A DNA stretch of 64,000 bases, from contig NC_092580.1 in assembly GCF_037975245.1 (NCBI RefSeq), positions 18,222,001 through 18,286,000 of the forward strand, read 5' to 3'. The translations under genes and the position numbers were made by a program. The notes under the pieces were generated by a model. It did no database searches. It was not told where the DNA came from and saw only the letters and a program-made list of their open reading frames with translations. Source of the stretch: Apostichopus japonicus. Its lineage: Eukaryota; Echinodermata; Holothuroidea; Aspidochirotida; Stichopodidae. Shown here piece by piece: positions 21,201 through 28,937 of this stretch; position 1 is the stretch's first letter, and each line of letters starts with the position of its first letter.

Positions 21201-21941
21201 AGTTTGAACATAAGAGGTTACATATGTTTCATTCTCATTTTGTTTTTATATTGAAATGTTGTGGTAGTATTTTGAAAGTCAGCACATGTTGTATCATACA
21301 AAGAAATTTGTGATAGTGATTGTATGTGTGTTTGCTGTTAAGTTGAACATCATACTTGTTGCAGCGTTTATGTGAAATGTGATAATAATTTGTCAAAGAA
21401 TAACTAAACCCGCTGGTTGTCTGGTTTTAAGTTTTTGTGGTCTCGTTCTTTGTTATAGATTGAGGAGGAACCAGAAGAGGAAGATGATGAAGATGAAGAT
21501 GAAGAGGAGGAGGAGGAAGAAGAGGATGAGGAAGAAGAGGATGACGATGAGGAAGAGGAAGGTGATGGAGAGGTCGAAGGAGAAGAGGTGAGACAATAAT
21601 TAGATTTTCTGCATGTTTTCATAACAGAAAACATTAAATCAGTGGTTGTGTGCATGACTTAATAACATATCAATGTTCCCCTTTGCACCAGGTTCACTCC
21701 AGTAATATGGTGCACTGTTTCGTAATTTGTACTTGTCTGGTTTGCAAAACTGCAAGTTAATGGTAATTTAGCTTTACAAGTCACTTGTACTTATCTGCTC
21801 CGTTTCTTACATGCAAAATAACTGTACTGTACTGGCTCTAAACGTGTGTTAGGCTGACGTTGAATGTTTATTTATTTACTTTGTCCTAAACTCCTTTTTC
21901 TCTCTTGTCAATTACAGGATGCTGATCACGATGAGTTATGA
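9237..21941 (+). CDS. HSP90B1: HSP90B1 / GRP94 / endoplasmin, complete, 17 exons
   Basis: Join of 9237-9288, 11116-11221, 12218-12359, 13037-13153, 13501-13626, 13893-14092, 14618-14729, 15291-15393, 16034-16148, 17086-17275, 17661-17831, 18343-18585, 19055-19300, 20056-20192, 20839-21073, 21459-21587 and 21918-21941. All introns are GT-AG (0.27-1.8 kb) and the frame closes to 815 residues; human has 803. It encodes the ER-lumen HSP90 chaperone, which folds secretory and membrane clients such as integrins and Toll-like receptors in the mammalian system. Features: hydrophobic signal peptide (1-20); pre-N segment with [14 protein letters not shown]-domain ATPase with [13 protein letters not shown] (catalytic Glu105, Asn109), DTGIGM (151-156) and GQFGVGFYS; acidic linker (about 286-335); middle domain with LNVSRE (Arg459); C-terminal dimerisation domain; a 40-residue acidic tail; and the retrieval signal HDEL. 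The start is the first ATG before a signal peptide. Confidence 0.97.
9289..11115 (+). other. HSP90B1 intron 1, CTAG/TAGGCCTA-rich
   Basis: The longest intron of the gene (1827 bp), phase 1. Between about 9370 and 10150 it is dense in words such as GGCCTAGT, CCTAGGCTAGG, ACTAGTACTAG and TAGGCCTAG, and it carries an imperfect palindrome at 9792-9816. No exon was recognised in it. Confidence 0.85.
9792..9816. repeat. imperfect palindrome (hairpin)
   Basis: TACCTTTCC, then GCCATGGTG, then GAAAGGTA. The two arms are near-perfect reverse complements around CCATGG, with only the G and T flanking that core mispaired. GGAAAGGTA recurs about 80 bp downstream (near 9888). Confidence 0.7.
11116..11221 (+). 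CDS. HSP90B1: HSP90B1 exon 2 (mature N-terminus, pre-N segment)
   Basis: Residues 18-52. Acidic mature start, then the GRP94-specific pre-N motif [16 protein letters not shown], close to human LGKSREGSRTDDEVVQ. Acceptor tctatag, donor gtaatt. Confidence 0.95.
12218..12359 (+). CDS. HSP90B1: HSP90B1 exon 3 (N-domain start)
   Basis: Residues 53-100, with the sequon NVS (Asn64, equal to human Asn62) and the HSP90 signature [16 protein letters not shown]. Ends in phase 0 at gtaaga. Confidence 0.97.
13037..13153 (+). CDS. HSP90B1: HSP90B1 exon 4 (ATP-site helix)
   Basis: Residues 101-139, beginning [18 protein letters not shown]. Glu105 is the catalytic base and Asn109 the magnesium ligand by homology. 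Both ends are phase 0. Confidence 0.97.
13501..13626 (+). CDS. HSP90B1: HSP90B1 exon 5 (ATP-binding DTGIGM)
   Basis: Residues 140-181 with [14 protein letters not shown]; Asp151 contacts the adenine by homology. Followed by [14 protein letters not shown], the ATP lid region. Confidence 0.97.
13893..14092 (+). CDS. HSP90B1: HSP90B1 exon 6 (lid and GQFGVGFYS)
   Basis: Residues 182-247. Contains [14 protein letters not shown]. The loop before it is about two residues shorter than in human GRP94. The human Asn217 glycosylation site (NDT) is replaced by SDK here. Ends in phase 2. Confidence 0.96.
14618..14729 (+). CDS. HSP90B1: HSP90B1 exon 7 (end of N-domain)
   Basis: Residues 248-285 with [12 protein letters not shown] and [17 protein letters not shown], near identical to vertebrate GRP94. 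Donor gtaagg. Confidence 0.97.
15291..15393 (+). CDS. HSP90B1: HSP90B1 exon 8 (charged linker)
   Basis: Residues 286-319: [14 protein letters not shown] and further Glu/Asp/Lys-rich sequence, the acidic linker between N and middle domains. Ends in phase 1. Confidence 0.94.
15621..15993. mobile_element. MITE copy 1, TTAA-flanked, in HSP90B1 intron 8
   Basis: A 373-bp non-coding element bounded by TTAA on both sides. Its ends are imperfect inverted repeats (AGGCATTGAAGACTC and the reverse complement of GAGTCTTCACACCCT, 12 of 15 matching). A second copy lies at 35175-35542 with only scattered substitutions and small indels, including the same ends. TTAA target duplication is typical of piggyBac-type elements, but no transposase is present. 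Confidence 0.85.
16034..16148 (+). CDS. HSP90B1: HSP90B1 exon 9 (linker end, middle domain start)
   Basis: Residues 320-357: an acidic run, [18 protein letters not shown], then NKPIWTR. The acceptor follows a (GTT)n run, and a 373-bp MITE ends only 40 bp upstream of it. Confidence 0.95.
17086..17275 (+). CDS. HSP90B1: HSP90B1 exon 10 (middle domain)
   Basis: Residues 358-421 with [16 protein letters not shown] and [16 protein letters not shown], the middle-domain fold. Ends DSIK in phase 0. Confidence 0.97.
17661..17831 (+). CDS. HSP90B1: HSP90B1 exon 11 (middle domain, catalytic arginine loop)
   Basis: Residues 422-478: [20 protein letters not shown] and [18 protein letters not shown]. Arg459 corresponds to the ATP-contacting arginine of the HSP90 catalytic loop. 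Asn456 forms a kept NVS sequon. Confidence 0.97.
18343..18585 (+). CDS. HSP90B1: HSP90B1 exon 12 (middle domain)
   Basis: Residues 479-559, from TLDMIKKI to GSSRQE, with [20 protein letters not shown] and [17 protein letters not shown]. The NRT sequon at Asn513 is kept; the human NDT site before FWKE is absent. Confidence 0.97.
18601..18672. repeat. AT-only low-complexity stretch
   Basis: Directly after HSP90B1 exon 12: about 70 bases of mixed ATA and TAT words with self-complementary runs such as TATATTATAAAATATATT. Simple-sequence DNA within intron 12. Confidence 0.8.
19055..19300 (+). CDS. HSP90B1: HSP90B1 exon 13 (middle to C-terminal domain)
   Basis: Residues 560-641: [40 protein letters not shown], then a charged helix. 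The donor gttggt is weaker than the others but keeps the frame. Confidence 0.96.
20056..20192 (+). CDS. HSP90B1: HSP90B1 exon 14 (C-terminal domain)
   Basis: Residues 642-686: [20 protein letters not shown], then [12 protein letters not shown]. Ends in phase 2 at gtaagt. Confidence 0.96.
20473..20722. repeat. dispersed repeat, contiguous copy (HSP90B1 intron 14)
   Basis: It runs from AATGTGCAATGCATGCAAG to ACTTGGACACCATGCTACC. The same sequence recurs in two separated parts at 24888-24975 and 26405-26586. Blocks shared with the second part include GAAATGCTTCTGATAAT, GACATACATCATT and TTTGACTTTCTAG. Confidence 0.7.
20839..21073 (+). CDS. HSP90B1: HSP90B1 exon 15 (dimerisation domain)
   Basis: Residues 687-765: [35 protein letters not shown] and [17 protein letters not shown], the C-terminal dimer helices. 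Confidence 0.97.
21459..21587 (+). CDS. HSP90B1: HSP90B1 exon 16 (acidic tail)
   Basis: Residues 766-808, almost only Glu and Asp with a few Gly, Val and Pro. GRP94 and other ER chaperones use such tails for low-affinity, high-capacity calcium binding. The coding strand is a GAN-type purine run. Confidence 0.93.
21918..21941 (+). CDS. HSP90B1: HSP90B1 exon 17 (HDEL terminus)
   Basis: Seven codons, DADHDEL, and TGA. The acceptor is caattacag. HDEL is an ER retrieval signal read by KDEL receptors; vertebrate GRP94 ends KDEL. Confidence 0.95.
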   Translation, partial: DADHDEL

Positions 21942-23632
21942 GATGTGAAATCTTTTTCTAGGAGTTAGGGTTATACCGCACACTGGCAGTGCTGCTTCAA
22001 GACCATGGATGTTTATGCTGCATTGCAAGTTCATAGGTGGGATAGTAGCAAAGATAGCACTGAGGGTCTTTCACACTGTAATTACATTACCCTGTGTGCG
22101 ATATTAGGTTTTTTCTTTTCTTATTGCAGGGATACATTTTTATAAGAAAAATTGGTGAAGAGATGGCAGTGGCGTTTGTAAAATGCATCATTGTTGCAAA
22201 AAGGAAAGGACACTCCAAAATGTGCCCAAAATGTTATATCTAGTTTGTAACTTTCTTCAAGTGAGGATTTAGAATTGTTTATCAAACTTCTCTTTAGTTA
22301 AGGCACAAGTATTCACTTAAATAATTGAGCACTTTTCACTAGTCAGTATGTGCACCATAATCAGTACTGTGTTCAGTTAGCAGGGCAGGTGGGGGGGGGG
22401 CATTGGTCAATATCTATGCACTTTCACAACAGTGTGTTAAGTAAAGAAGGGTAAAGTTATTGGACCTACAGGATAGCATGGTGCTCACAAAAGCTGTATT
22501 TGGTAAAACTTGATTTATGTTAGCACACAAATGTTTCTTTTTTAAACCTGTACTTAAAAATAGAGATTTCCATCCACATCTGTGCAATTGATTTTTAATT
22601 AGTCATCCATTTTACTGACTGAACAATACAACAAGAAAAGGAATGGTACAACAAGAAAAGGAATGGTTTTGAGATGAGATATCAGTTTTACATCAAAATG
22701 GTGAAAGTACCAGAGTTACGGATCAAGTTGTTTATAGTACGTAGTGAAGGTGCTGACAGTCTCTCAGCAGGTTGGCTGAGATACATTACTCTGGGTCACC
22801 TCCTAGTCTCTTGTTATGTAAATGAAAGTCACTGCTAGAGATTTAAGACCATCATAATGTTTCAAAGTATGCCATATTGCTGATGGCATATATATATATG
22901 GTAAACTCTGTCATACCATACCTTTTATTCTTAACACTTGCCAAAGTAAAACAAAATCAAGATGAGAAATGATGGTGCATTTTCAGTCAACTATGGAAGT
23001 GTTTCTTATTGTGGTGATTTTCCATTCCGTCTCCTGTTTTATAACAGTAGTAGATTAGCACATGATTGATTCTCTATGTGTGAACCAACACTTAAAATTA
23101 AAATGGTCAGTATCATAAAGGATACTTTATGACATCCTGGTTCTCCAATTTGCTCAACTCTTGTTATCCAGTTTTTCTTTCTCCAGAAAGTGGTCTTGCC
23201 AATTCTCACTTTGGAAATGAGTAGCTAATCAACTGTTCATTAAATATAAGTAAATTGTATCCAAATTGTGCAACTCTTTGGTGTTATGAGGTTACACTAG
23301 AATGTTATGAACATTCAGCCTAGTACCATTGCACACTAAATTTGAGCTTGATGCAGGACTCTGTACTGTATGGCATATCATAAAGTGATATAGCGCCACC
23401 ACTAGAGTTCTAGTAGACCTGACGTTGGAACGGTAACTAACATCTCCTAGAGATTTGTTTGCCACGGATGTAGTGGACTCTAGACGAGGTTTCTATTAAA
23501 TGGAGACATGTGCAGGGGAAAAAAGGTATTGGAAATATTCCAACCTGTCAGCTTTGTGATTTGAGTTCAAAATTGTCCGTCACATTCTGTCACTAGTTAG
23601 TGCCTTGCTGGATAAGCATCATTGATAATAAA
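21942..23632 (+). other. HSP90B1: HSP90B1 3' UTR, extent uncertain
   Basis: Non-coding sequence after the TGA. AATAAA at 23627-23632 is the clearest poly(A) signal; an ATTAAA near 23098 is an alternative. Contains a 10-G run (22391-22400) and a 20-bp unit in two tandem copies (about 22628-22667). Confidence 0.4.
22628..22667. repeat. 20-bp tandem duplication
   Basis: ACAACAAGAAAAGGAATGGT occurs twice directly head to tail without mismatches. Confidence 0.85.
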
Positions 23633-24887
23633 TACTGGTGGTTCTTCTTGATATTCATTATGGCATGACCCTTAACAGGATAAACATTAAAAAAAAATTA
23701 TATGTTTTCTTTAAAATGGTGAATGATCCCCTATACCAAAAATGTTATTAGGTAGTTGAACTACTGCCCTTTTTTGTATTGTAAAGTGTCCTTTTCATTT
23801 TGATATACGATGCAATCAGTGTTACGCACCGGAAATGTTCTGTGTACATTAAAATTGTTTGAGAGGTTAAATTCCTAATGAAAGATATAGTATTAAATTT
23901 GGGAAGTTATTGGAATTGTTTCGGTATTATATTTCTTTTCTGTTTCTGTGTTGTTTTATGTTTGTTTCTTAATATATATGTAATGGCATTCATTGATTTA
24001 ATATAAGACATAGAGCATGTTTGAGAGAGAACCAACAAAATGCAGTCCATACATACATATACATTTGGTTAATGTCAGTCCTACCCTTCACACCCCTAAC
24101 CTTCCACTAACACCCTACAATCACCGCTACAACTGCTATATCAATTTGTGTTCAATAATTATTCTAAAGCCAATCTGAAGACATCCATAGAACCGTGATG
24201 AAAAGTGCAGCAGCCCCAGAGAGCCATATGATAACACTGGTTGGCTGGGATGGGATAGGGCGGCTTTGTAAATTGTTGTCAAAATAGGTATTGTTACCCT
24301 CCCAAGACTTGTGAAAAATACTTGGTTTTACAATAATTACAACAGAAGTGACTGCAATGGTGTCAGGAAAAGGGTGCCGAGTCACAAAAAGAACATTAAA
24401 AAAGCAACAACATACTGAAAATAGGTAGTTTTCTTCTTTATCGTTTTGTATTTTCTTTCAGCTTGTCTTGAATGTTTCAGTAACATAAAGTAACCTTTAT
24501 TTTTTTTTAATTTCCTTACATGCAAGATAATTTTTTGTCACAATGAGGGGGAAAGAAAGAGAAAAAAGTACAATGCAAAAATCATATTGAAGGAGTAAGT
24601 AAAATGTACAATAAAATCTTCATTTTGGTCAAAAACTTCAGAGAAAAAAAAAAGAAGAACTTTACAAGTATATGAAGCATCCTTTTAAGTTTAAATTACA
24701 CTATTGTAATTCTAATATTAAATCATAATAAGAATAATAGATTAAATATCTTCTTTACATTATCTACTTGAAACTTTGGAATTTCTAGCTTCCATCTGTC
24801 TTGAATAATATAGTTTTATACAAGACTGCACAATAACAAAGAACATACAAAAAGTTTGATGACACCACTTTTAAATAAAAATAAACC

Positions 24888-24975
24888 AATGTGTAATACA
24901 TGCAAGAATAAATAGTCCACTTCAAAAATTCCACGTCCAAGATTTCGGAAAAAAACACTGGATTTCCAAAAGTGT
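24888..24975. repeat. dispersed repeat, left part of split copy
   Basis: AATGTGTAATACATGCAAG, then AATAAATAGTC and AAAAATTCCA. This matches the first third of the repeat at 20473-20722. Similarity stops near 24975 and resumes at about 26405. Confidence 0.6.
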
Positions 24976-26404
24976 TTTCAACACGATTTAATGTGTAATT
25001 TTTTCTGCATATTTTGGGGGCAAGACTAGTTCACTAATTAATGTACTTTTTTCAAGTTTTTCCAACTTTTTGTACATTTTGTCCAAGAGTAGATAAAATT
25101 CTGTAAAGAATCTTGTCTGTTCTGATGTAGTACGTAAGGTAATTCCCTGCATCAGCATAAATAAGTATTGATCTATATGCTCAGTACTGTATGCCCCATG
25201 GCTGGATACATATCAATACCAAGTTATATAAAATGTCATAATCCAGTAAGAGTGAATGATTAATATTAATACAAGGGAAAAATTTTCATGGAAGAACATT
25301 TAGAAGCAATTTTCAAAGGTGTGCAATTTTCAAAAATTCAAGACTGTCAGTCACACACATAAATGTTAGTTTTGTTATTAGTGTATTAAAATGTTCAGCA
25401 AATCTATAATGTAGACCTAATGATAAATGAAGACGTTAATATATTTCGACTGTTGGGATAAAACCAGCATTGTATCATGTCTAATGTTCCTACGTTTTAA
25501 ACTATGCTGTGCCATCAATGTAAATTAAGGTATGATGGGGTATATTTTCAAAAAGGCAAGTTAAAAACAACCTTTATTATAACATGTGGATGAATTTCTA
25601 CTGTAGAACAGATTGCAAAAATAAGAAACGTTCAATATTTAAATAGCATAAGCTACCTTTGTGAAGACTTCCGATACATAAGAAACTCCCCGACACATTA
25701 GAAAAATCTGGCTCGCAAGTGGGAGATATCCCATTTTGTAAATCTGTGATTATAGTTTTCACTACCAAATTAGGTCATGTTAAAAGAGCTTCAATATTTT
25801 ATAAGTTCAGCATTAATGAATAAATAAAGAGAAATATAGATGTATAATGCAATTGATCAAATCTTCAGACTTATATTATGTGAAGGGAAATCCCCAAATG
25901 GAATGAGAATGTTTTCCCCCATCATACAGAGGACCAATAGAGATGGTATCTTGAAGGAAAGGTAGCAACATCTTGGAAGGAATAAGACATGTTTTGCCAC
26001 CAGCTATAATCCTTGAAAGATACCAACTTATTTATTCTTTGTTTAGTTTAAATAATCTTACTTTCAACATGCATACTCTAAATAGCTATGCCATTTGCCA
26101 TCATATATAAATTACCTGGCAACATAAACCATCTGATAACAAAACAATCGATATAATAAAACCATATACCACATTTTCCTTTCTGAGTAAGTAGCTATCT
26201 CTTATGTACAGTTTAATATATATACACGTACGGAAGCATTTATTTCATTTCGTTACAAATCTCTTTGTCACATGACTAAGCCAAAAGTAAAACATGGTTA
26301 TGTTATGTAGAAACTAGTATAGTTAAAAATATCTTAAATGTATTGCAAACTACTTTTAATCTGTATTGTTATATTAGTGAAAATCACCCCAGGTGTCTGT
26401 ACCA

Positions 26405-26586
26405 ATATTGAAATGCTTCTGATAATTTAGCCACAAAATAAAAAATTCACAAAGATTTTCATGTCAGTGACATACATCATTCTTAAAAGTTATCAGTGTC
26501 GCCCCCCCCCCCCCCTCACAGCTGGACTGATTAAACCATGTTATTTGACTTTCTAGCATAACCTTTACTTGGACACCAAGCTACCC
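26405..26586. repeat. dispersed repeat, right part of split copy
   Basis: Resumes the repeat at ATTGAAATGCTTCTGATAAT and ends ACTTGGACACCAAGCTACC, matching the last two thirds of 20473-20722. A 13-15 base C run lies where the other copy has CCCC. Confidence 0.65.
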
Positions 26587-26758
26587 CTTCACTAAACATT
26601 GAGGTTGCTCGACACCAATTTTGGTCCAAGTTAGGTGGGTGAGGATATTTCAACACCTACTTAAGATCTGTACCCCATATGATTCCATACAATGTGAAAT
26701 TTAATAGCTATTTGGCTTTATCAAATCGAGAATTGCACTGTACTGAACCTTCTGTGTA

Positions 26759-26764
26759 TTTATT
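26759..26764 (-). terminator. putative poly(A) signal for PDZRN
   Basis: TTTATT on the plus strand is AATAAA on the minus strand, 485 bp beyond the PDZRN stop codon. A second one lies at 26031-26036. No cleavage data are available. Confidence 0.35.
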
Positions 26765-27248
26765 TACCCTGAACGTACTCGTCCATCATTAAAAGTTCCG
26801 GCCACGATCATTCTTTCACTTGTTAAGATACAACAGCTGCTATTATGGGAAAGTCTAAGGCCGTAGTAGAGTACAGCAGACACAAGGTCAGATTACAATA
26901 AAGAATCAATCAGCATCGCCGTTAAAAACATGCTTAATCTACGATATCAAACGACGAATAACGGACGAATATAAGACAAAAACACCGAAAGGTCACTTAA
27001 ATGTCAGACCGGTTCATATCCCTTATTTAATGAGAATTTTATAGTATTTGAATATGTTGACTATCACCGTTCTGAGGAATGGATCGACTAATTCGAGAAA
27101 AAATTCACTAAATGTATAGAGTCGACCAAGCGACGTGACTTTGATCAGGGAGTGTAGCAGACACAGAGTAAGATCTCTGTGAATGGATAGGGAATACAAT
27201 CGTGGCTTCCCATTTTAGCAAGATAATAACAACGCATTTAAAAACCTT

Positions 27249-28937
27249 CTACACCATCGTGACATTCAATAGTGGGTTGTAGTCCCTTGAGGAGTCTGGG
27301 CTGCCTTTCGTAGCATGCACTAACATCTCCTGAACGGTGGTGAAATCATCCAGCATGAGCTTGCGACCTTTTCTCTTGAGCATCTTCTTCCGACTGAGTT
27401 CTACGATATCTGGTTCTCTCCTGCTTTCATCCTCTGCCTGTTCTTGGAGACATTCCATCCTCGCTCTATGCATGAACTCTCGCCGCCTCTTCTGATCTCG
27501 AGCTTTCTCAAAGTGTTTCTTTCGATCCTCCCTGCTCCAATATTTGCCGAGTTTCATCTCGCTGACCGCCTCGTCGTCGGTGGTCAGCCCGCACCGCTCT
27601 TCTCTGAGTTTGTTCTCTCGATCTTTCAAGACTCTGTCTCTGGTCGACGTCTTCCTGGTTATGTACCTCGTACCGTCACTCCTGATTTTGACCTTCCACT
27701 CCGTGGCTACCTTCTCCTTAGCTTCCTTCGCCCTGTTGTCTTCCTTCCCTAGATTTTCCTCGTTCTGCTTCACCAGATGCATGTAACTTCTATAATGCTT
27801 AGCATAGCTCGGTACAGACTGAAGGCTCTGCATGGAACCCATAGTCTCTAAGTTCCTCCTCAAGAAATAGTTTTGATGCTTCAATTTCAAGTTTTGAGAA
27901 AAGAGGTTAACATTTGCATTTCCAACTTGTTGCATCAAATAAGGGTTCTTTTTGAGTATTTGGGCCCTTATGTGGGGGTTCGTGCAAGGGCGACGGGGGT
28001 ATGGCAAGGCGCTTGACAGGGGCGGAATCTTTTCAAGAGGTACTTTGTCTTTGTTTTCCTTAGTTTTATCTTTGGAGGATCCCGACGAACTAGAACTCCT
28101 TGGTCTTTCTCTAGAGCTAGACGACGATTTGCTTCTATGGCCCCCCGGACTACCTGGAACTGTTCTAGGGGCTCGGTGCTGGCGAGATGCACTTCCCTGT
28201 GAACTTTTACGTTGCGTCTTGTCTAAAAGACTGATGTGAGAAGAATCCTCGTCCTCTGGATTCTTTTCTGAATGTTTTCTCTTAGGGCTTCCTAATTTAT
28301 TACTATCTAACGGGCCCGACACAGTACTGCTCATAGATGTGACGTCTGTCAGTACATCGGTTAGAACGTTGACGTCGCTTATGGAGCTGCCAGTTGAAAG
28401 AGAGGGCGACACACCGGGCTTGGACTTATGCAGCCAAACATCCTCCTCTGGACTTTTAATTGATTCAATCAAGGAATCAAGTTTGTGCTCGCTATCCGGC
28501 CCTACTAACTTTGCAGGCCTATTTAGAGAGTCTCCACTCTGGCTTGTAGTGTCCATTGAGTCTGACCCTAGTCTCATGACCTTTGACTCTTTACCCTGGT
28601 AACTCTCGTCCGTGTCGCTACGTACGTGCTTATCACATTTGCTCTCCAGAGCGGCTTGAAATTTCTGACAATCTGCAACGGACAGCCCGTGGCCCCCATG
28701 TAACTCGTGTTCTACAAGTTCGTTGGAGGTGAAGCTTTCGTTGCTGTACCTCAGATCTCCACTGTTCATGCTCAGTGGGTATTTGCGTGTGCTGCCATCT
28801 TCACCCCCATCGCTGTCGTTTCTCACGCTCTCATCTGTTGCCCTGCCCACCCCGCTGTCTTTCTCGTGGTGAATGGAATTGTTTTCTGTGGTACCTGTCG
28901 TATCTGTTCGCCCATCGTCGTCTTGTGCGAGGGAGTT
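27249..28937 (-). CDS. PDZRN3: PDZRN terminal exon E (C-terminal region, PDZ ligand)
   Basis: 562 codons and TAG. It starts NSLAQDDDGR after acceptor tttcgcag and soon gives HEKDSGVGR and SVRND. A Ser/Arg-rich low-complexity stretch follows in the middle (SSSSSRERPRSSSSS). The last 150 residues (EWKVKIRSDG to TMV) are highly basic, helical and strongly conserved in the family. The final T-M-V fits the class I PDZ-ligand pattern S/T-x-hydrophobic. Confidence 0.95.
   Translation of the reverse strand, partial: NSLAQDDDGRTDTTGTTENNSIHHEKDSGVGRATDESVRNDSDGGEDGSTRKYPLSMNSGDLRYSNESFTSNELVEHELHGGHGLSVADCQKFQAALESKCDKHVRSDTDESYQGKESKVMRLGSDSMDTTSQSGDSLNRPAKLVGPDSEHKLDSLIESIKSPEEDVWLHKSKPGVSPSLSTGSSISDVNVLTDVLTDVTSMSSTVSGPLDSNKLGSPKRKHSEKNPEDEDSSHISLLDKTQRKSSQGSASRQHRAPRTVPGSPGGHRSKSSSSSRERPRSSSSSGSSKDKTKENKDKVPLEKIPPLSSALPYPRRPCTNPHIRAQILKKNPYLMQQVGNANVNLFSQNLKLKHQNYFLRRNLETMGSMQSLQSVPSYAKHYRSYMHLVKQNEENLGKEDNRAKEAKEKVATEWKVKIRSDGTRYITRKTSTRDRVLKDRENKLREERCGLTTDDEAVSEMKLGKYWSREDRKKHFEKARDQKRRREFMHRARMECLQEQAEDESRREPDIVELSRKKMLKRKGRKLMLDDFTTVQEMLVHATKGSPDSSRDYNPLLNVTMV

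Larger units (their letters stand above)
23633..27248. other. intergenic region between convergent HSP90B1 and PDZRN
   Basis: AT-rich with no recognisable exon on either strand. It holds the split copy of the dispersed repeat (24888-24975 and 26405-26586) and a C homopolymer near 26503. The left part may include HSP90B1 3' UTR and the right part the PDZRN 3' UTR. Confidence 0.65.

Noticed and set aside
21404-21655. Minus-strand poly-serine ORF
   Set aside because: It is the antisense of the Glu/Asp-rich exon 16 of HSP90B1; the codon pattern belongs to the plus strand.
27444-28602. Several plus-strand ORFs of 60-100 codons
   Set aside because: They lie opposite the conserved PDZRN terminal exon and share no family features.
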